Positions 16,572 through 25,032 of a DNA stretch of 27,370 bases are shown here, piece by piece. Every line of letters starts with the position of its first letter. Within the stretch, counting starts at the first letter, position 1. The DNA comes from Deltaproteobacteria bacterium (GTDB taxonomy: Bacteria > Desulfobacterota > Syntrophobacteria > BM002), in contig CP070843.1 in NCBI GenBank assembly GCA_020350905.1, positions 2,520,791-2,548,160 of the forward strand, given 5' to 3'. A model generated the notes under the pieces. It was given only the letters and a program-made list of their open reading frames with translations. It did no database searches and was not told where the DNA came from. A program made the position numbers and the translations under genes.

Positions 16572-18515
16572 ATGAGAATCGTAACGGTCAGACGCATAAC
16601 TCAGGTCTTCTTCCTCCTGCTGTTTATCTGGTTTTGTGTGGTCACGACCATTGGGGTGGCATGGTGGCAACTTCGGGGCTGGCCGGTCAACTGGCTCCTC
16701 CAACTTGACCCCCTGGTCGCAGTGGCTACCATGCTCAGCACCCAGTCACTCTACTGGGGTCTTCTGTGGGCTTTGGTAACCGTGGTTCTGACTATAATTT
16801 TGGGAAGATTCTTCTGCAGTTGGGTATGCCCTTTTGGCACTATTCACCATTTTATAGGCTATCTTGCTAGAAGAGGGAAGTCAGTCTCGGCAAGAATAGC
16901 CCTCAATAAGTTCCATCCGGCTCAACATATCAAATACTATTTGCTCATATTTTTACTCACAGCCGCCGCCGGTTCTCTTCTGTCTAATCTTTTAAGAGTA
17001 GTCCCGGAAAAACCAGTGCTCTTTTCCGCAGTGGTAATATTCTCTCTGCTAGGCCTAGCTATGCTTTCCCTGCTTAGAGTTATACCTGATCCCAAAAAAG
17101 CGCTGGTAACTTTGCTTTTCCTCATTGGGCTATGGCTGGGTCTTGGTCTGTTGGTACCAGCCGCCGGCTTGGTCGCCGCCTCCCTGCAAACTGGTCTCCT
17201 TGACCCAATCCCACTTGTCCATCGATCCATAAATCTAACTCTCTTACCCCTGGCTGAGAGGATTTCAACCAGCCAGCGCTACTATTTCGGTTCGTGGTTT
17301 ATTGGAGCCGTCTTTCTCACCGCCCTTTTGTTGAACCTCAGGGTCCCCCGCTTCTATTGCAGATTCCTCTGCCCTTTGGGAGCCCTTTTTGGCGTCTTGG
17401 GCGCATTTTCCCTCTGGAGAATAGGTGCAGCTGAGAGTAGCACCGAATGCAGCCAGTGCCATCTCTGTGACACTGATTGTGAGGGAGCTTGTCAACCGGC
17501 CGAGAATATCCGGATAAGTGAGTGCATCCTGTGCATGAACTGCATGGACAGCTGTCCACACAATCTCGTGGGCTACCGGACAACCACTTCTGAAGCAGGC
17601 GAGATTGCCTTGCCCGACCTCTCTCGGCGGGTATTTCTGACCTCTCTGGTCTCAGGCACAGTGGCCATACCAATAGTTCGCCTAGAAGGGTTAGTGGGGC
17701 CTAACTGGCAACCTTCAGTAATTCGTCCTCCTGGCGCCTTGGCAGAACCCGAATTTCTCGGTCGTTGTCTGAAATGTGGCCAATGCATGCGAATTTGTCC
17801 CACGAACATTATTCACCCCGCTAGTCTAGATAGTGGACTGGAGGGACTGTGGAGTCCTGTACTGAATTTTCGCATCGGCACCAGTGGCTGCCAGCTCAAC
17901 TGTATCGCCTGCTCCCATATCTGTCCCACAGCCGCAATTCGACCTATCAGCTTGGACGAGAAACTCGGAAAAGGCCAATTTGCTCAGGCTGGTCCGATTA
18001 GAATGGGAACCGCCTTTGTTGACAGGGGCCGTTGTTTACCTTGGGCAATGGATCGGCCATGTATTGTTTGCGAGGAAAACTGCCCGGTAAGTCCGAAAGC
18101 GATCTTCACTAGAGAATATTTTAGTACAGTGAGAGGTGGTGCATACCGGGTTCTGAATATTGCCGGAGAAACCTTGGAGCTTGGGGGACCAGATCTGCCT
18201 CAGGGACAGTTGGCTACAGGGGACTACTATGTTATGACCACCCACGGTGAAAAAAAACATCGCTGGCGGATAGCTCAAAACACCAGCACGAGTGTGACAG
18301 TTGCTGCTAGTGAGTCGCTCCATGCTGCTCCCGAGCTTGAGAGTTATATTTCAATTCAGGTCAAGCTCCAGCGTCCCTACGTCGATCCAAAACTTTGTAT
18401 CGGTTGCGGCATTTGCGAACATGAATGCCCAGTCAGTGGTAAGCGGGCCATACGGGTCACAGCTGAGAATGAGACGAGAAGCCCGGAGAGATCTCTGTTA
18501 GTGAGGAGGAGCTAG
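16572..18515 (+). CDS. NapH-NapG-like membrane polyferredoxin fusion
   Basis: A 647-aa Fe-S membrane protein. The ATG at 16572 is chosen because MRIVTVRRITQ is the usual NapH-type start, though it has no Shine-Dalgarno; the longer TTG frame from 16482 begins inside a repeat. The N-terminal half has about six or seven helices and the two NapH/NosR-type CxxxCP motifs (CSWVCP ~80, CRFLCP ~260). Next come cysteine-rich clusters (CSQCHLCDTDC, CILCMNCMDSCP), an internal twin-arginine hydrophobic segment (LSRRVFLTSLVSG, ~350), then NapG-like clusters CLKCGQCMRICP, CQLNCIACSHICP, CIVCEENCP and CIGCGICEHECP. In known systems NapH and NapG pass electrons from quinol to periplasmic acceptors. Here both are one chain, followed 69 bp later by a Tat-exported oxidoreductase, its probable partner. 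Confidence 0.92.
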   Translation: MRIVTVRRITQVFFLLLFIWFCVVTTIGVAWWQLRGWPVNWLLQLDPLVAVATMLSTQSLYWGLLWALVTVVLTIILGRFFCSWVCPFGTIHHFIGYLARRGKSVSARIALNKFHPAQHIKYYLLIFLLTAAAGSLLSNLLRVVPEKPVLFSAVVIFSLLGLAMLSLLRVIPDPKKALVTLLFLIGLWLGLGLLVPAAGLVAASLQTGLLDPIPLVHRSINLTLLPLAERISTSQRYYFGSWFIGAVFLTALLLNLRVPRFYCRFLCPLGALFGVLGAFSLWRIGAAESSTECSQCHLCDTDCEGACQPAENIRISECILCMNCMDSCPHNLVGYRTTTSEAGEIALPDLSRRVFLTSLVSGTVAIPIVRLEGLVGPNWQPSVIRPPGALAEPEFLGRCLKCGQCMRICPTNIIHPASLDSGLEGLWSPVLNFRIGTSGCQLNCIACSHICPTAAIRPISLDEKLGKGQFAQAGPIRMGTAFVDRGRCLPWAMDRPCIVCEENCPVSPKAIFTREYFSTVRGGAYRVLNIAGETLELGGPDLPQGQLATGDYYVMTTHGEKKHRWRIAQNTSTSVTVAASESLHAAPELESYISIQVKLQRPYVDPKLCIGCGICEHECPVSGKRAIRVTAENETRSPERSLLVRRS

Positions 18516-18584
18516 CTACAGGGAGCTCCAATAGTGCTTGTGCCTAGCGTTTAGTTGCCTAGTAATCTCAAGGAGGAAACAGGC

Positions 18585-19697
18585 ATGTCCAAGAAAAAGA
18601 ATCAGTTCTCCCGGCGCGATTTTCTCAAAACAGCCGGAGCGGCTACCGTAGGCTCTTTTTTGGGTGCAACCGAAACAGTGGGTAAGATCAGTGAAAGCTC
18701 CGGCAAAGGGCTCGCAGTGGTCCCCACCAGACCTTTCGGCGAAACGGGAGCACGAGTCTCAATCCTCTCTCTGGGTGGCATGTTTGATATTCCTTCCAAC
18801 CAGCTTTTGATGAAACAGGCGGCGAAGTGGGGCGTCACCTACTGGGACACGGCTGACTGCTACGAGGGAGGGAGAAGTGAAAGGGGAATAGGTGAGTTTT
18901 TCGCCAAGTACCTGGAGACCAGGGATAAGGTTTTTCTGGTAACCAAGTCTGACGACAGGGATCCGGAGGGAATGACTCGATTGCTCAATAGATCCCTGGA
19001 AAGAATGAAAACAGACTATGTGGATCTCTACTTCGTCCATGGAATTAGCTCCATTGATGAGCTCAATGATGAAACCAGAGCTTGGGCCGAGAAGGCCAAG
19101 GCCGAGGCGAAGATCAAATTCTTCGGTTTTAGCACTCACAGTAATATGGAAGAATGCATGCTGGAGGCGGCCAAACTGAGTTGGATCGACGGCATCATGA
19201 TGACCTACAATTATAGGCTCATGAACAAAAGCAAAATGCAGAAGGCGGTTGCCGCTTGCACCGAGGCCGGCATCGGCTTGACTGCCATGAAAACCCAGGG
19301 GGGTTGGTCTTCTGGCTCGTCCAGTGCAGCCAAACTAGTAGAGAGTTTTATCCAAAAGGGATTTACGGATAAGCAGGCCAGACTCAAGGCCGTCTGGGAA
19401 AATCCCAACATAGCCAGCATATGTTCACAGATGCCGAATCTTACCATCCTGATGTCCAACGTTGCGGCCGCAATGGACAGGAAGAGTCTTTCTGCTGGGG
19501 ATCTGCACCTTCTGGATCAGTACGCCAGGGAGACAGCCTCTCACTACTGCGCAGGCTGCAGCACCATTTGCCAAACTGCGTTGGCTGAAGTGGTTCCAGT
19601 TGCTGATATTATGCGCTACCTAATGTACTACGAAAGTTATGGGGATTACGAACGCGCTAAGTCCTTGTATGGAAAACTCTCACCTGTTACCCGTTAG
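18585..19697 (+). CDS. Tat-exported aldo/keto reductase family protein with C-terminal cysteine motif
   Basis: A 370-aa protein; the ATG at 18585 has AAGGAGG 8 nt upstream (an in-frame ATG at 18555 does not). A twin-arginine signal (SRRDFLKTAG, Arg10-Arg11) precedes an AKR barrel with the full catalytic tetrad: Asp88, Tyr93 (DTADCYEGG), Lys121 (VTKS) and His152 (YFVHG). The C-terminal region has Cys322, Cys325 and Cys329 (CAGCSTIC) instead of the four-cysteine [4Fe-4S] motif of ferredoxin-like AKRs, and the usual NADPH phosphate-binding loop is not evident. Since NADPH is absent from the periplasm, electrons may come from the adjacent polyferredoxin. This is inference. It is the last gene of the 14412-19697 block. 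Confidence 0.9.
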   Translation: MSKKKNQFSRRDFLKTAGAATVGSFLGATETVGKISESSGKGLAVVPTRPFGETGARVSILSLGGMFDIPSNQLLMKQAAKWGVTYWDTADCYEGGRSERGIGEFFAKYLETRDKVFLVTKSDDRDPEGMTRLLNRSLERMKTDYVDLYFVHGISSIDELNDETRAWAEKAKAEAKIKFFGFSTHSNMEECMLEAAKLSWIDGIMMTYNYRLMNKSKMQKAVAACTEAGIGLTAMKTQGGWSSGSSSAAKLVESFIQKGFTDKQARLKAVWENPNIASICSQMPNLTILMSNVAAAMDRKSLSAGDLHLLDQYARETASHYCAGCSTICQTALAEVVPVADIMRYLMYYESYGDYERAKSLYGKLSPVTR

Positions 19698-19716
19698 CGG
19701 CTTGACAATATCGACT

Positions 19717-19750
19717 ATTCCCTTGCAGAAAATAGATGCCCACAGGGAAT
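19717..19750 (+). terminator. possible terminator-like hairpin after the aldo/keto reductase
   Basis: ATTCCCT (19717-19723) and AGGGAAT (19744-19750) form a 7-bp stem 20 nt past the stop codon, with a 20-nt loop and only a weak T-rich tail. Low-strength call. Confidence 0.25.
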
Positions 19751-19818
19751 TTCAATTGCCAGGGCAATGCAAAAGGCTCAGAAGGTGCTAACTTAGCCCA
19801 TATGCGGGCTGGAATCCC

Positions 19819-20994
19819 ATGATCATCGAACCGAAAATACGAAACAATATCTGCGTGACAGCGCATCCTTTGGGTTGCGCTGCTCAGGTTAAAGCCCAGA
19901 TTAACTATGTGAAGGCTCGTGATAGAATCGAAAGTCCGAAGAGAGTCCTCGTGATTGGCGCTTCAAACGGCTACGGCCTTGCCGCCCGAATAGTTTCCAC
20001 CTTCAGTTCAACCGCTTCTACCATCGGTGTTGCCTATGAGAGACCTGGGACAAAAACAAAAACAGGTACTGCGGGCTGGTACAACATTGAATCCTTTAAG
20101 AAAGAAGCGGAGACAGAGGGCTACCAGGCGTGGAACATAAACGGAGACGCTTTCTCACAAAAGATAAAAGCACAGGTTTTGGATATTATTAGAGAAAACC
20201 TCGGAGAGGTTGATTTTCTCGTCTATAGTATTGCTGCACCAAGGAGAATGGATCCCCACACAGGGGAACTCTATTCAACTGTCATTAAGCCCATCGGAAA
20301 CAAGTTTACCTCCAAGACGGTAGATTTTCTCAGCGGAAAGGTAAGCGAAATAACCGCGGAGCCTGCAACAGAGGAGGAGATTGCCCATACAGTAAAAGTC
20401 ATGGGCGGGGAGGATTGGAGACTCTGGGTTGAAATGCTCCAAAACGGTGGCGCACTGGCGGAGAACTTCCTCACCATTGCCTTTTCCTATATTGGTCCAG
20501 ATTTTACCAAAGCCATCTATCGCGACGGGACAATTGGCAAGGCCAAAGAGGATTTGGAAAACAGCGTCGATCAGATCAAGAAGGTTCTGGCTCCAATTGG
20601 GGGTAAGGCTATCATTAGTGTCAACAAAGCACTGGTAACAAGAGCCAGCGCAGTAATACCGGCGGTTCCCCTCTACATTTCCCTTTTATACAAAGTTATG
20701 AAAGAAAAGAACCTGCACGAGGGCTGTATACAGCAAATCTACCGCCTCTATCACGATTTTCTTTTTACAGACAGCCCTCCCACATCCGACGATAAGGGCA
20801 GAATCCGGATGGACGATTGGGAAATGCGACAGGATGTCCAGAAGAAAGTAGCCGAACTGTGGGAACAGGTAACAATGGAAAATTTGTCTCAGCTTGCAGA
20901 TATTGACGGATTGCACCAAGAGTTTCTCAGACATCACGGTTTCGGCATGCCTGGTGTAGAATACAGTCGGGATGTTGAGCCCGACATTTTCTAA
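19819..20994 (+). CDS. fabV: FabV-type trans-2-enoyl-ACP/CoA reductase
   Basis: A 391-aa NAD(P)H-dependent enoyl reductase that saturates trans-2-enoyl thioesters in the last step of fatty-acid elongation, or of butyryl-CoA formation in Ter-type relatives. It is recognised by the N-terminus MIIEPKIRNNICVTAHPLGC, the cofactor loop GASNGYGLAAR, and the FabV active site Y-x8-K at Tyr234/Lys243 in AIYRDGTIGKAK, the same spacing and nearly the same positions as in characterised FabV proteins. The length is normal. Only a weak GGA lies before the ATG, and a TTGACA at 19702 lacks a convincing -10. It converges on the aldehyde dehydrogenase gene. Confidence 0.97.
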   Translation: MIIEPKIRNNICVTAHPLGCAAQVKAQINYVKARDRIESPKRVLVIGASNGYGLAARIVSTFSSTASTIGVAYERPGTKTKTGTAGWYNIESFKKEAETEGYQAWNINGDAFSQKIKAQVLDIIRENLGEVDFLVYSIAAPRRMDPHTGELYSTVIKPIGNKFTSKTVDFLSGKVSEITAEPATEEEIAHTVKVMGGEDWRLWVEMLQNGGALAENFLTIAFSYIGPDFTKAIYRDGTIGKAKEDLENSVDQIKKVLAPIGGKAIISVNKALVTRASAVIPAVPLYISLLYKVMKEKNLHEGCIQQIYRLYHDFLFTDSPPTSDDKGRIRMDDWEMRQDVQKKVAELWEQVTMENLSQLADIDGLHQEFLRHHGFGMPGVEYSRDVEPDIF

Positions 20995-21051
20995 GACCGC
21001 GTGCTACCCGGATATGAAATGGTTCTTACCCTACTCGCTCTGAGGTCTGTT

Positions 21052-22644
21052 CTATGCGCTGGTACTAAAATACCGTGGGATGATCTTGAGTAAGTGATAG
21101 AAACCTTTCGCCCTTTGCCAAGTGGACCCGCTGTAAAGAAATCTGATAGCCCCGAGGAGTCCCCTATATATCTTCTTCCCATGAGGATGCCACCAGATAT
21201 TTTGTCTTACGAAGGGCAGGATGTCGTGGACTATCACCTGGGGTTGGGTCATTTCACCAAAGCCGATGCCACCGTGGGTACGGCCTATTCCCGATTGTTT
21301 CATGCCACCCCACGGTGTCTCTGCCAGGCCATGGCTCATCAGATGGTCGTTGATCATTACCGTACCGGCCTGCAGTCGGAGCGCTAGCTTTTCAGCATCC
21401 TTCCTGTTTCTGGACCAGACCGAACCGCTGAGTCCCAGATGCGAGTCGTTGGCCAGGGCAACGGCTTTGTCCATATCTTTTACCTTCATGACTCCCAGAA
21501 TCGGCCCGAAGGTCTCCTCCCTCATTAGCAACATCTCATGAGAGACTTCTGTCAAAGCCATAGCAGGGAGAATATTTCCAGTACCTTCATCGTCAGGTTG
21601 AGGGGATTGAGCGTAGATCACCGCCCCTTTTCCCAGGCCGTCTTCCAGGTGCTGTTTGACAGTGGAGACCTGGCATTCGGTGGTCATGGCGCCTATGTCC
21701 ATTTCGAAATTCTGATCATAACCTAGGCGCAAACCTTCCACTTTTTCCTTCAATAGTTTGAGAAATGAGTCGTAGACCTTTTCATGAACATAAACACGTT
21801 CGACTCCTCCACAGGACTGACCGCTATTTTGTAACCCTGCCCACACCGCGCCCGAAGCTGCCCGATACAAATCGGCGTCCTCACAGACCAGCATGGCGTC
21901 ATTCCCACCCAGCTCTAGCACCAGCGGTGTGAGAGTTTCCGCCGCTTCACGCATAAGCTGTTTGCCTACTTCCACGGATCCGGTGAAAAAAAGCTTGTCG
22001 ATTCCATTATGCAGAAAAGCACTTCCGGCTTGCGGGCCCGGGATGTTAACATAGTTGAGGATTCCTTCTGGAAATTCCGCTGCCTGAAAACATTGCTCCA
22101 GCGCTCGCCCCACCATTTGGGTCTCGGAGGCGGTCTTGACAACCACCGCATTCCCGGCCAGCAGGCCCATGACCACTTCCGAAAATGGTATGGCAAAGGG
22201 GTAATTCCAGGGGGAGATCACTCCCACAACCCCATAGGGTATCCTGATGATTTTAGACAGCTTGTTCGGCAGCAGAATATTACCTGGAGGAATACGGCGT
22301 GTTTTCAGAAATGTTTTGGCCTTCTTCGTATAGTAGTTCACAGCCATAGCCGCAGGCAGCACTTCTGTAACCAGAGCATCCACCCGGGTCTTGCCATTAT
22401 CTCTGGAGATCACTTCGGCAATTTCCTCGGCACGCTCAGTCAGGTAATCCCGTACCTGGAGCATAAACTGTACCCGCTCTCTGACGTCCAGTTTCGACCA
22501 TGATTGCTGCGCAATTTTGGCCCTGGAGATACTTTTTTTAAGCTCTTTAATGGTGGTCAAGGGAGAGTATCCCAAGATCTCGCCAGTGGCAGGATTGCGA
22601 CAAACGGTGTGCTCAGCCATTTTCTTCGATTGTTGGTCAGTCAT
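21052..22644 (-). CDS. aldehyde dehydrogenase family protein
   Basis: A 530-aa NAD(P)+-dependent aldehyde dehydrogenase, oxidising an aldehyde to an acid. The ATG at 22644 (AAGGA 8 nt upstream) is chosen over an in-frame start at 22701, which would extend deep into the SDR gene; even so it overlaps the SDR stop by 8 nt, implying translational coupling. Catalytic residues are visible: Asn in SPWNYPFAIP, Lys in VVVKTAS, Glu244 in LELGGNDA and Cys278 in NSGQSCGG. The C-terminus carries an extra ~35 residues rich in aromatic and basic residues (IRFLYSGSTWQRAKGFYHLL), perhaps for membrane association. Pairing with an SDR suggests a hydrophobic or long-chain aldehyde (inference). Confidence 0.93.
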   Translation of the reverse strand: MTDQQSKKMAEHTVCRNPATGEILGYSPLTTIKELKKSISRAKIAQQSWSKLDVRERVQFMLQVRDYLTERAEEIAEVISRDNGKTRVDALVTEVLPAAMAVNYYTKKAKTFLKTRRIPPGNILLPNKLSKIIRIPYGVVGVISPWNYPFAIPFSEVVMGLLAGNAVVVKTASETQMVGRALEQCFQAAEFPEGILNYVNIPGPQAGSAFLHNGIDKLFFTGSVEVGKQLMREAAETLTPLVLELGGNDAMLVCEDADLYRAASGAVWAGLQNSGQSCGGVERVYVHEKVYDSFLKLLKEKVEGLRLGYDQNFEMDIGAMTTECQVSTVKQHLEDGLGKGAVIYAQSPQPDDEGTGNILPAMALTEVSHEMLLMREETFGPILGVMKVKDMDKAVALANDSHLGLSGSVWSRNRKDAEKLALRLQAGTVMINDHLMSHGLAETPWGGMKQSGIGRTHGGIGFGEMTQPQVIVHDILPFVRQNIWWHPHGKKIYRGLLGAIRFLYSGSTWQRAKGFYHLLKIIPRYFSTSA

Positions 22645-23476
22645 AGTGTAAATCCTTATTGCTTCGGGGCCGGCGGCCGCGGAATTGGTCCATGGCGTCA
22701 TTTATCCCTAAAAACGTAGCCGCCTTGTCAAATATGGCCACGGGGAGTAATCGCAGCGGCCAGGTAGCATAGACCAGCGGCGGCATGATCAATCGTCGTT
22801 TTTTTCTGGCAATCGTATTTACTATCCGTTCGCTTACCTGCTCCGCATTCAGAATGGGTAACAAAAATGAAAAGCGCGTCTTCACACCCTCAAACATGTC
22901 GCCTTTCATGAAATATGGACAAACTACTGCGGTGTGGATGTTAAGCTTTTGTTTTTTCAACTCAGCTCGCAAAGCTTCATCAAAACCGAATGCAGCGAAC
23001 TTGCTTGCGGCATAATCAACCAACCCGGCACTGCCCACAATGCCCCCGGCTGAGGCGATGGTAACAATGTATCCACTGTTTGCCCTGACCATGTCAGGGA
23101 GAAAAGCCTTCACCGTCCAAAAGTGGGCCAGTGCGTTAACCTCCATTGTGCGTCTGAGTTGATCATCCGTACATTCCAGGAATGGTCTACCGGAGACTAC
23201 CCCTGCATTGTTCATGAGGATATCCACCCTGCCAACTTGGTTTCTCACTTTGTCTGCAGTATCGTAGACCATCTCCCTGTCAGACACATCACAATGGTAC
23301 AGTGTCGCCTGGTATCCAGCTGCTGACATTTCCGTGGCAATCTCTGCAAGACTCTCATCGGCAATGTCCCAAAGGACGACGTGACTCCCTCTTGCCGCCA
23401 TTTTGAGGGCAATGAACCGACCAAGACCACAAGCCCCACCAGTGATCAAAGTGATTTTGTTGGAAAAGTCGGCCAT
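22637..23476 (-). CDS. short-chain dehydrogenase/reductase
   Basis: A 279-aa classical SDR. AAGGAG lies 5 nt before the ATG. The cofactor motif is TGGACGLGR (residues 12-20), then NNAG, the catalytic Ser in TIASAGG, and Y155-AAS-K159. An Asp at the end of the second strand (LWDIAD) favours NAD over NADP. The C-terminal third has a hydrophobic patch (PLVYATWPLRLLPVAIF) like that of membrane-associated retinol/17-beta-hydroxysteroid dehydrogenase-type SDRs, so a lipophilic alcohol substrate is plausible. It is the first gene of a two-gene operon with the aldehyde dehydrogenase: alcohol to aldehyde, then aldehyde to acid. Confidence 0.93.
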   Translation of the reverse strand: MADFSNKITLITGGACGLGRFIALKMAARGSHVVLWDIADESLAEIATEMSAAGYQATLYHCDVSDREMVYDTADKVRNQVGRVDILMNNAGVVSGRPFLECTDDQLRRTMEVNALAHFWTVKAFLPDMVRANSGYIVTIASAGGIVGSAGLVDYAASKFAAFGFDEALRAELKKQKLNIHTAVVCPYFMKGDMFEGVKTRFSFLLPILNAEQVSERIVNTIARKKRRLIMPPLVYATWPLRLLPVAIFDKAATFLGINDAMDQFRGRRPRSNKDLHYD

Positions 23477-23714
23477 GGCATCTCCTTAGCTAAGAGTGCA
23501 ATTGAGTTAACAGTAAGCGGTAACCAATGATTGAGGGATACTTCAGACCCCTTCCTGCTCCTGATTCTATGCAAGTCTAGCCATTGTTCCTTCAGTCGGA
23601 TATTACTGTCATCCGTTACAGACGCTCCAGTACAAGTTGAAGTATATCACGGTCTCTCGATTGGCGAGAGCAGGAGTAATCCTGGCTTAAATATACCCTC
23701 TAAGGGGATTAAAG

Positions 23715-23752
23715 GTAGATTGTAGATTTAAGATTGTAGATTGCGGATTAAA
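23715..23752. repeat. direct repeat of AGATTGTAGATT
   Basis: AGATTGTAGATT occurs twice in tandem with a TTA-type spacer, followed by a degenerate GCGGATTA copy. Related words form the hairpin at 7454-7546, so it appears to be a dispersed intergenic family. Confidence 0.6.
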
Positions 23753-23774
23753 GAATTTTTATGAGTCGCCAGTC

Positions 23775-23818
23775 TAAAAAGAGAAGCCCCCACCAACGCA
23801 CTCGGCTCTGATGGGGGC
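23775..23818 (-). terminator. rho-independent terminator for the radical SAM gene
   Basis: On the minus strand GCCCCCATCA (23809-23818) pairs with TGGTGGGGGC (23786-23795), a 10-bp stem including one G-U pair, with a 13-nt loop, followed directly by TTCTCTTTTT. This is the strongest intrinsic terminator in the window. It lies ~215 bp past the radical SAM stop, leaving an unusually long 3' region. Confidence 0.8.
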
Positions 23819-24033
23819 AGGGGCCATAAATTTAGAGCAAGACAAGGAGTTTTTGAAGCACTGTTCTATTGACATAGGCAGGAATTATGCCAACGAGCAA
23901 TGAAGGCACCTTAACTTAATAAATACAATAACTTATTGGTGGTGATCTAAGGCAAATACGTTTTGTGAAATCACCAAATTTGGCGAAATGGACAAAGTCA
24001 GCTTGGCCCATGAGCCAAAATCTCTTTCCCACC

Positions 24034-25032
24034 CTAACCGTCTTCATAAAAGCCCATGGGCTGCAGCTCTCTTGAGCTCACTCCTACCTGCAAGACCAGG
24101 TACTTTCTGATATCAAAGCAGAGGTCACATTTGGACATGTATTCCCTGGAAGGTTCGAAGCCATATTTGCTGGCGGCGAGATCCGCAAACCCACCAATGC
24201 CTTCACGGAAAAGGGTAGTCAAGAAGGGATAATCGTTTTGGGAGAGAGCAGTGCCGACATGGTCATATCGTATGGCAAGACCAGAACAGAGTCCCGGAAT
24301 ATAGTTTCCATATAGATCGCAGTGGAAGTGACTGACATCCAAGAGTTCCCTGCATCCTCCCTTGTTTGCTGAAAGAGTGTCCTGGTAATTTCTCGTTCCA
24401 TAAACTCTGGCAAAGGTCTTCAGAGCTCTTCCACCAAAATGTATCCAATACCGCGAAGGAATCCTTGAGAGATAATTGTCCCCATATTTTTCTTCATACG
24501 CGGAAACCGTGTGAGTACTCCGGTCGTCAAAAGCAGCAATCTCCGGATAGAATTCTGATATCCAGGGAAAAACGCTTAGATTAGCCTCTCTGCACGCTTC
24601 TATTACCCCTTTGACTTGATAAAAGGGTATGTGCTCGTTATGAAATGGACTCATGGATATGAGCAGAGTGGAAAGACCCCTTTCTCGTAGAGAAGAGAGA
24701 GTCTGTATCGCATGCTCTCGCCCTTTGAACCAGGAAGAATTCGTCTCCACATACTCAATATTGACCCTCAAGGAGTGAACTGTTTCGACAACCATTTTCA
24801 GTCCAGCAAGGTTGAGAAACGGCTCCCCGCCGCCGATATGGACAGAGCGGCAGCCGAGGCCCTTTATCTCTTCCAAGACTTCTATCAGGGTCTCCCTGTC
24901 AATGTATTCCTTCTTCCACCGCGGACTGCTGTAATAGAGGCAATGACCACAGGCGGATGTGCAGTAGTAATTGGTGATTATTCCTCCTGATTGAAGGTGC
25001 TTTATCTCAAATTCACTTTGTCGTCCATGCAA
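24034..25032 (-). CDS. radical SAM protein of unknown substrate
   Basis: A 332-aa radical SAM enzyme. The TTG at 25032 is preferred because AAAAGGAG lies 8 nt upstream; the longer in-frame ATG at 25119 would add residues encoded by a repeat-like sequence. The [4Fe-4S]/SAM motif is CTSACGHC (residues 24-31), followed by SVHIGGGEPFL, the SAM-binding GGEP equivalent. The C-terminal half adds further cysteines (KGGCREL, HFHCDLYGNYIPGLCSG, KCDLCFD), which could hold an auxiliary cluster like that of SPASM-type enzymes, although the spacing is not canonical. No precursor peptide or obvious partner gene is adjacent. The specific reaction is unknown. Confidence 0.88.
   Translation of the reverse strand: MHGRQSEFEIKHLQSGGIITNYYCTSACGHCLYYSSPRWKKEYIDRETLIEVLEEIKGLGCRSVHIGGGEPFLNLAGLKMVVETVHSLRVNIEYVETNSSWFKGREHAIQTLSSLRERGLSTLLISMSPFHNEHIPFYQVKGVIEACREANLSVFPWISEFYPEIAAFDDRSTHTVSAYEEKYGDNYLSRIPSRYWIHFGGRALKTFARVYGTRNYQDTLSANKGGCRELLDVSHFHCDLYGNYIPGLCSGLAIRYDHVGTALSQNDYPFLTTLFREGIGGFADLAASKYGFEPSREYMSKCDLCFDIRKYLVLQVGVSSRELQPMGFYEDG

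Larger units (their letters stand above)
23477..24033. other. 557-bp intergenic region
   Basis: It lies between the divergently placed 5' end of the SDR operon and the 3' end of the radical SAM gene. It holds a direct repeat (23715-23752), a terminator (23775-23818) and a 31-codon minus-strand frame at 23916-24011 that begins 22 nt after the radical SAM stop but has no convincing ribosome site. A 16-codon plus-strand frame at 23761 overlaps the terminator and is not credible. Nothing else is seen. Confidence 0.5.

Noticed and set aside
21005..21024. CTACCCGGATATGAAAT near the FabV stop, resembling the MITE terminus
   Set aside because: The match is short and broken by gaps, with no flanking similarity; likely chance.
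23761..23811. 16-codon plus-strand frame starting ATGAGTCGCC
   Set aside because: It overlaps the minus-strand terminator stem and has no ribosome site.
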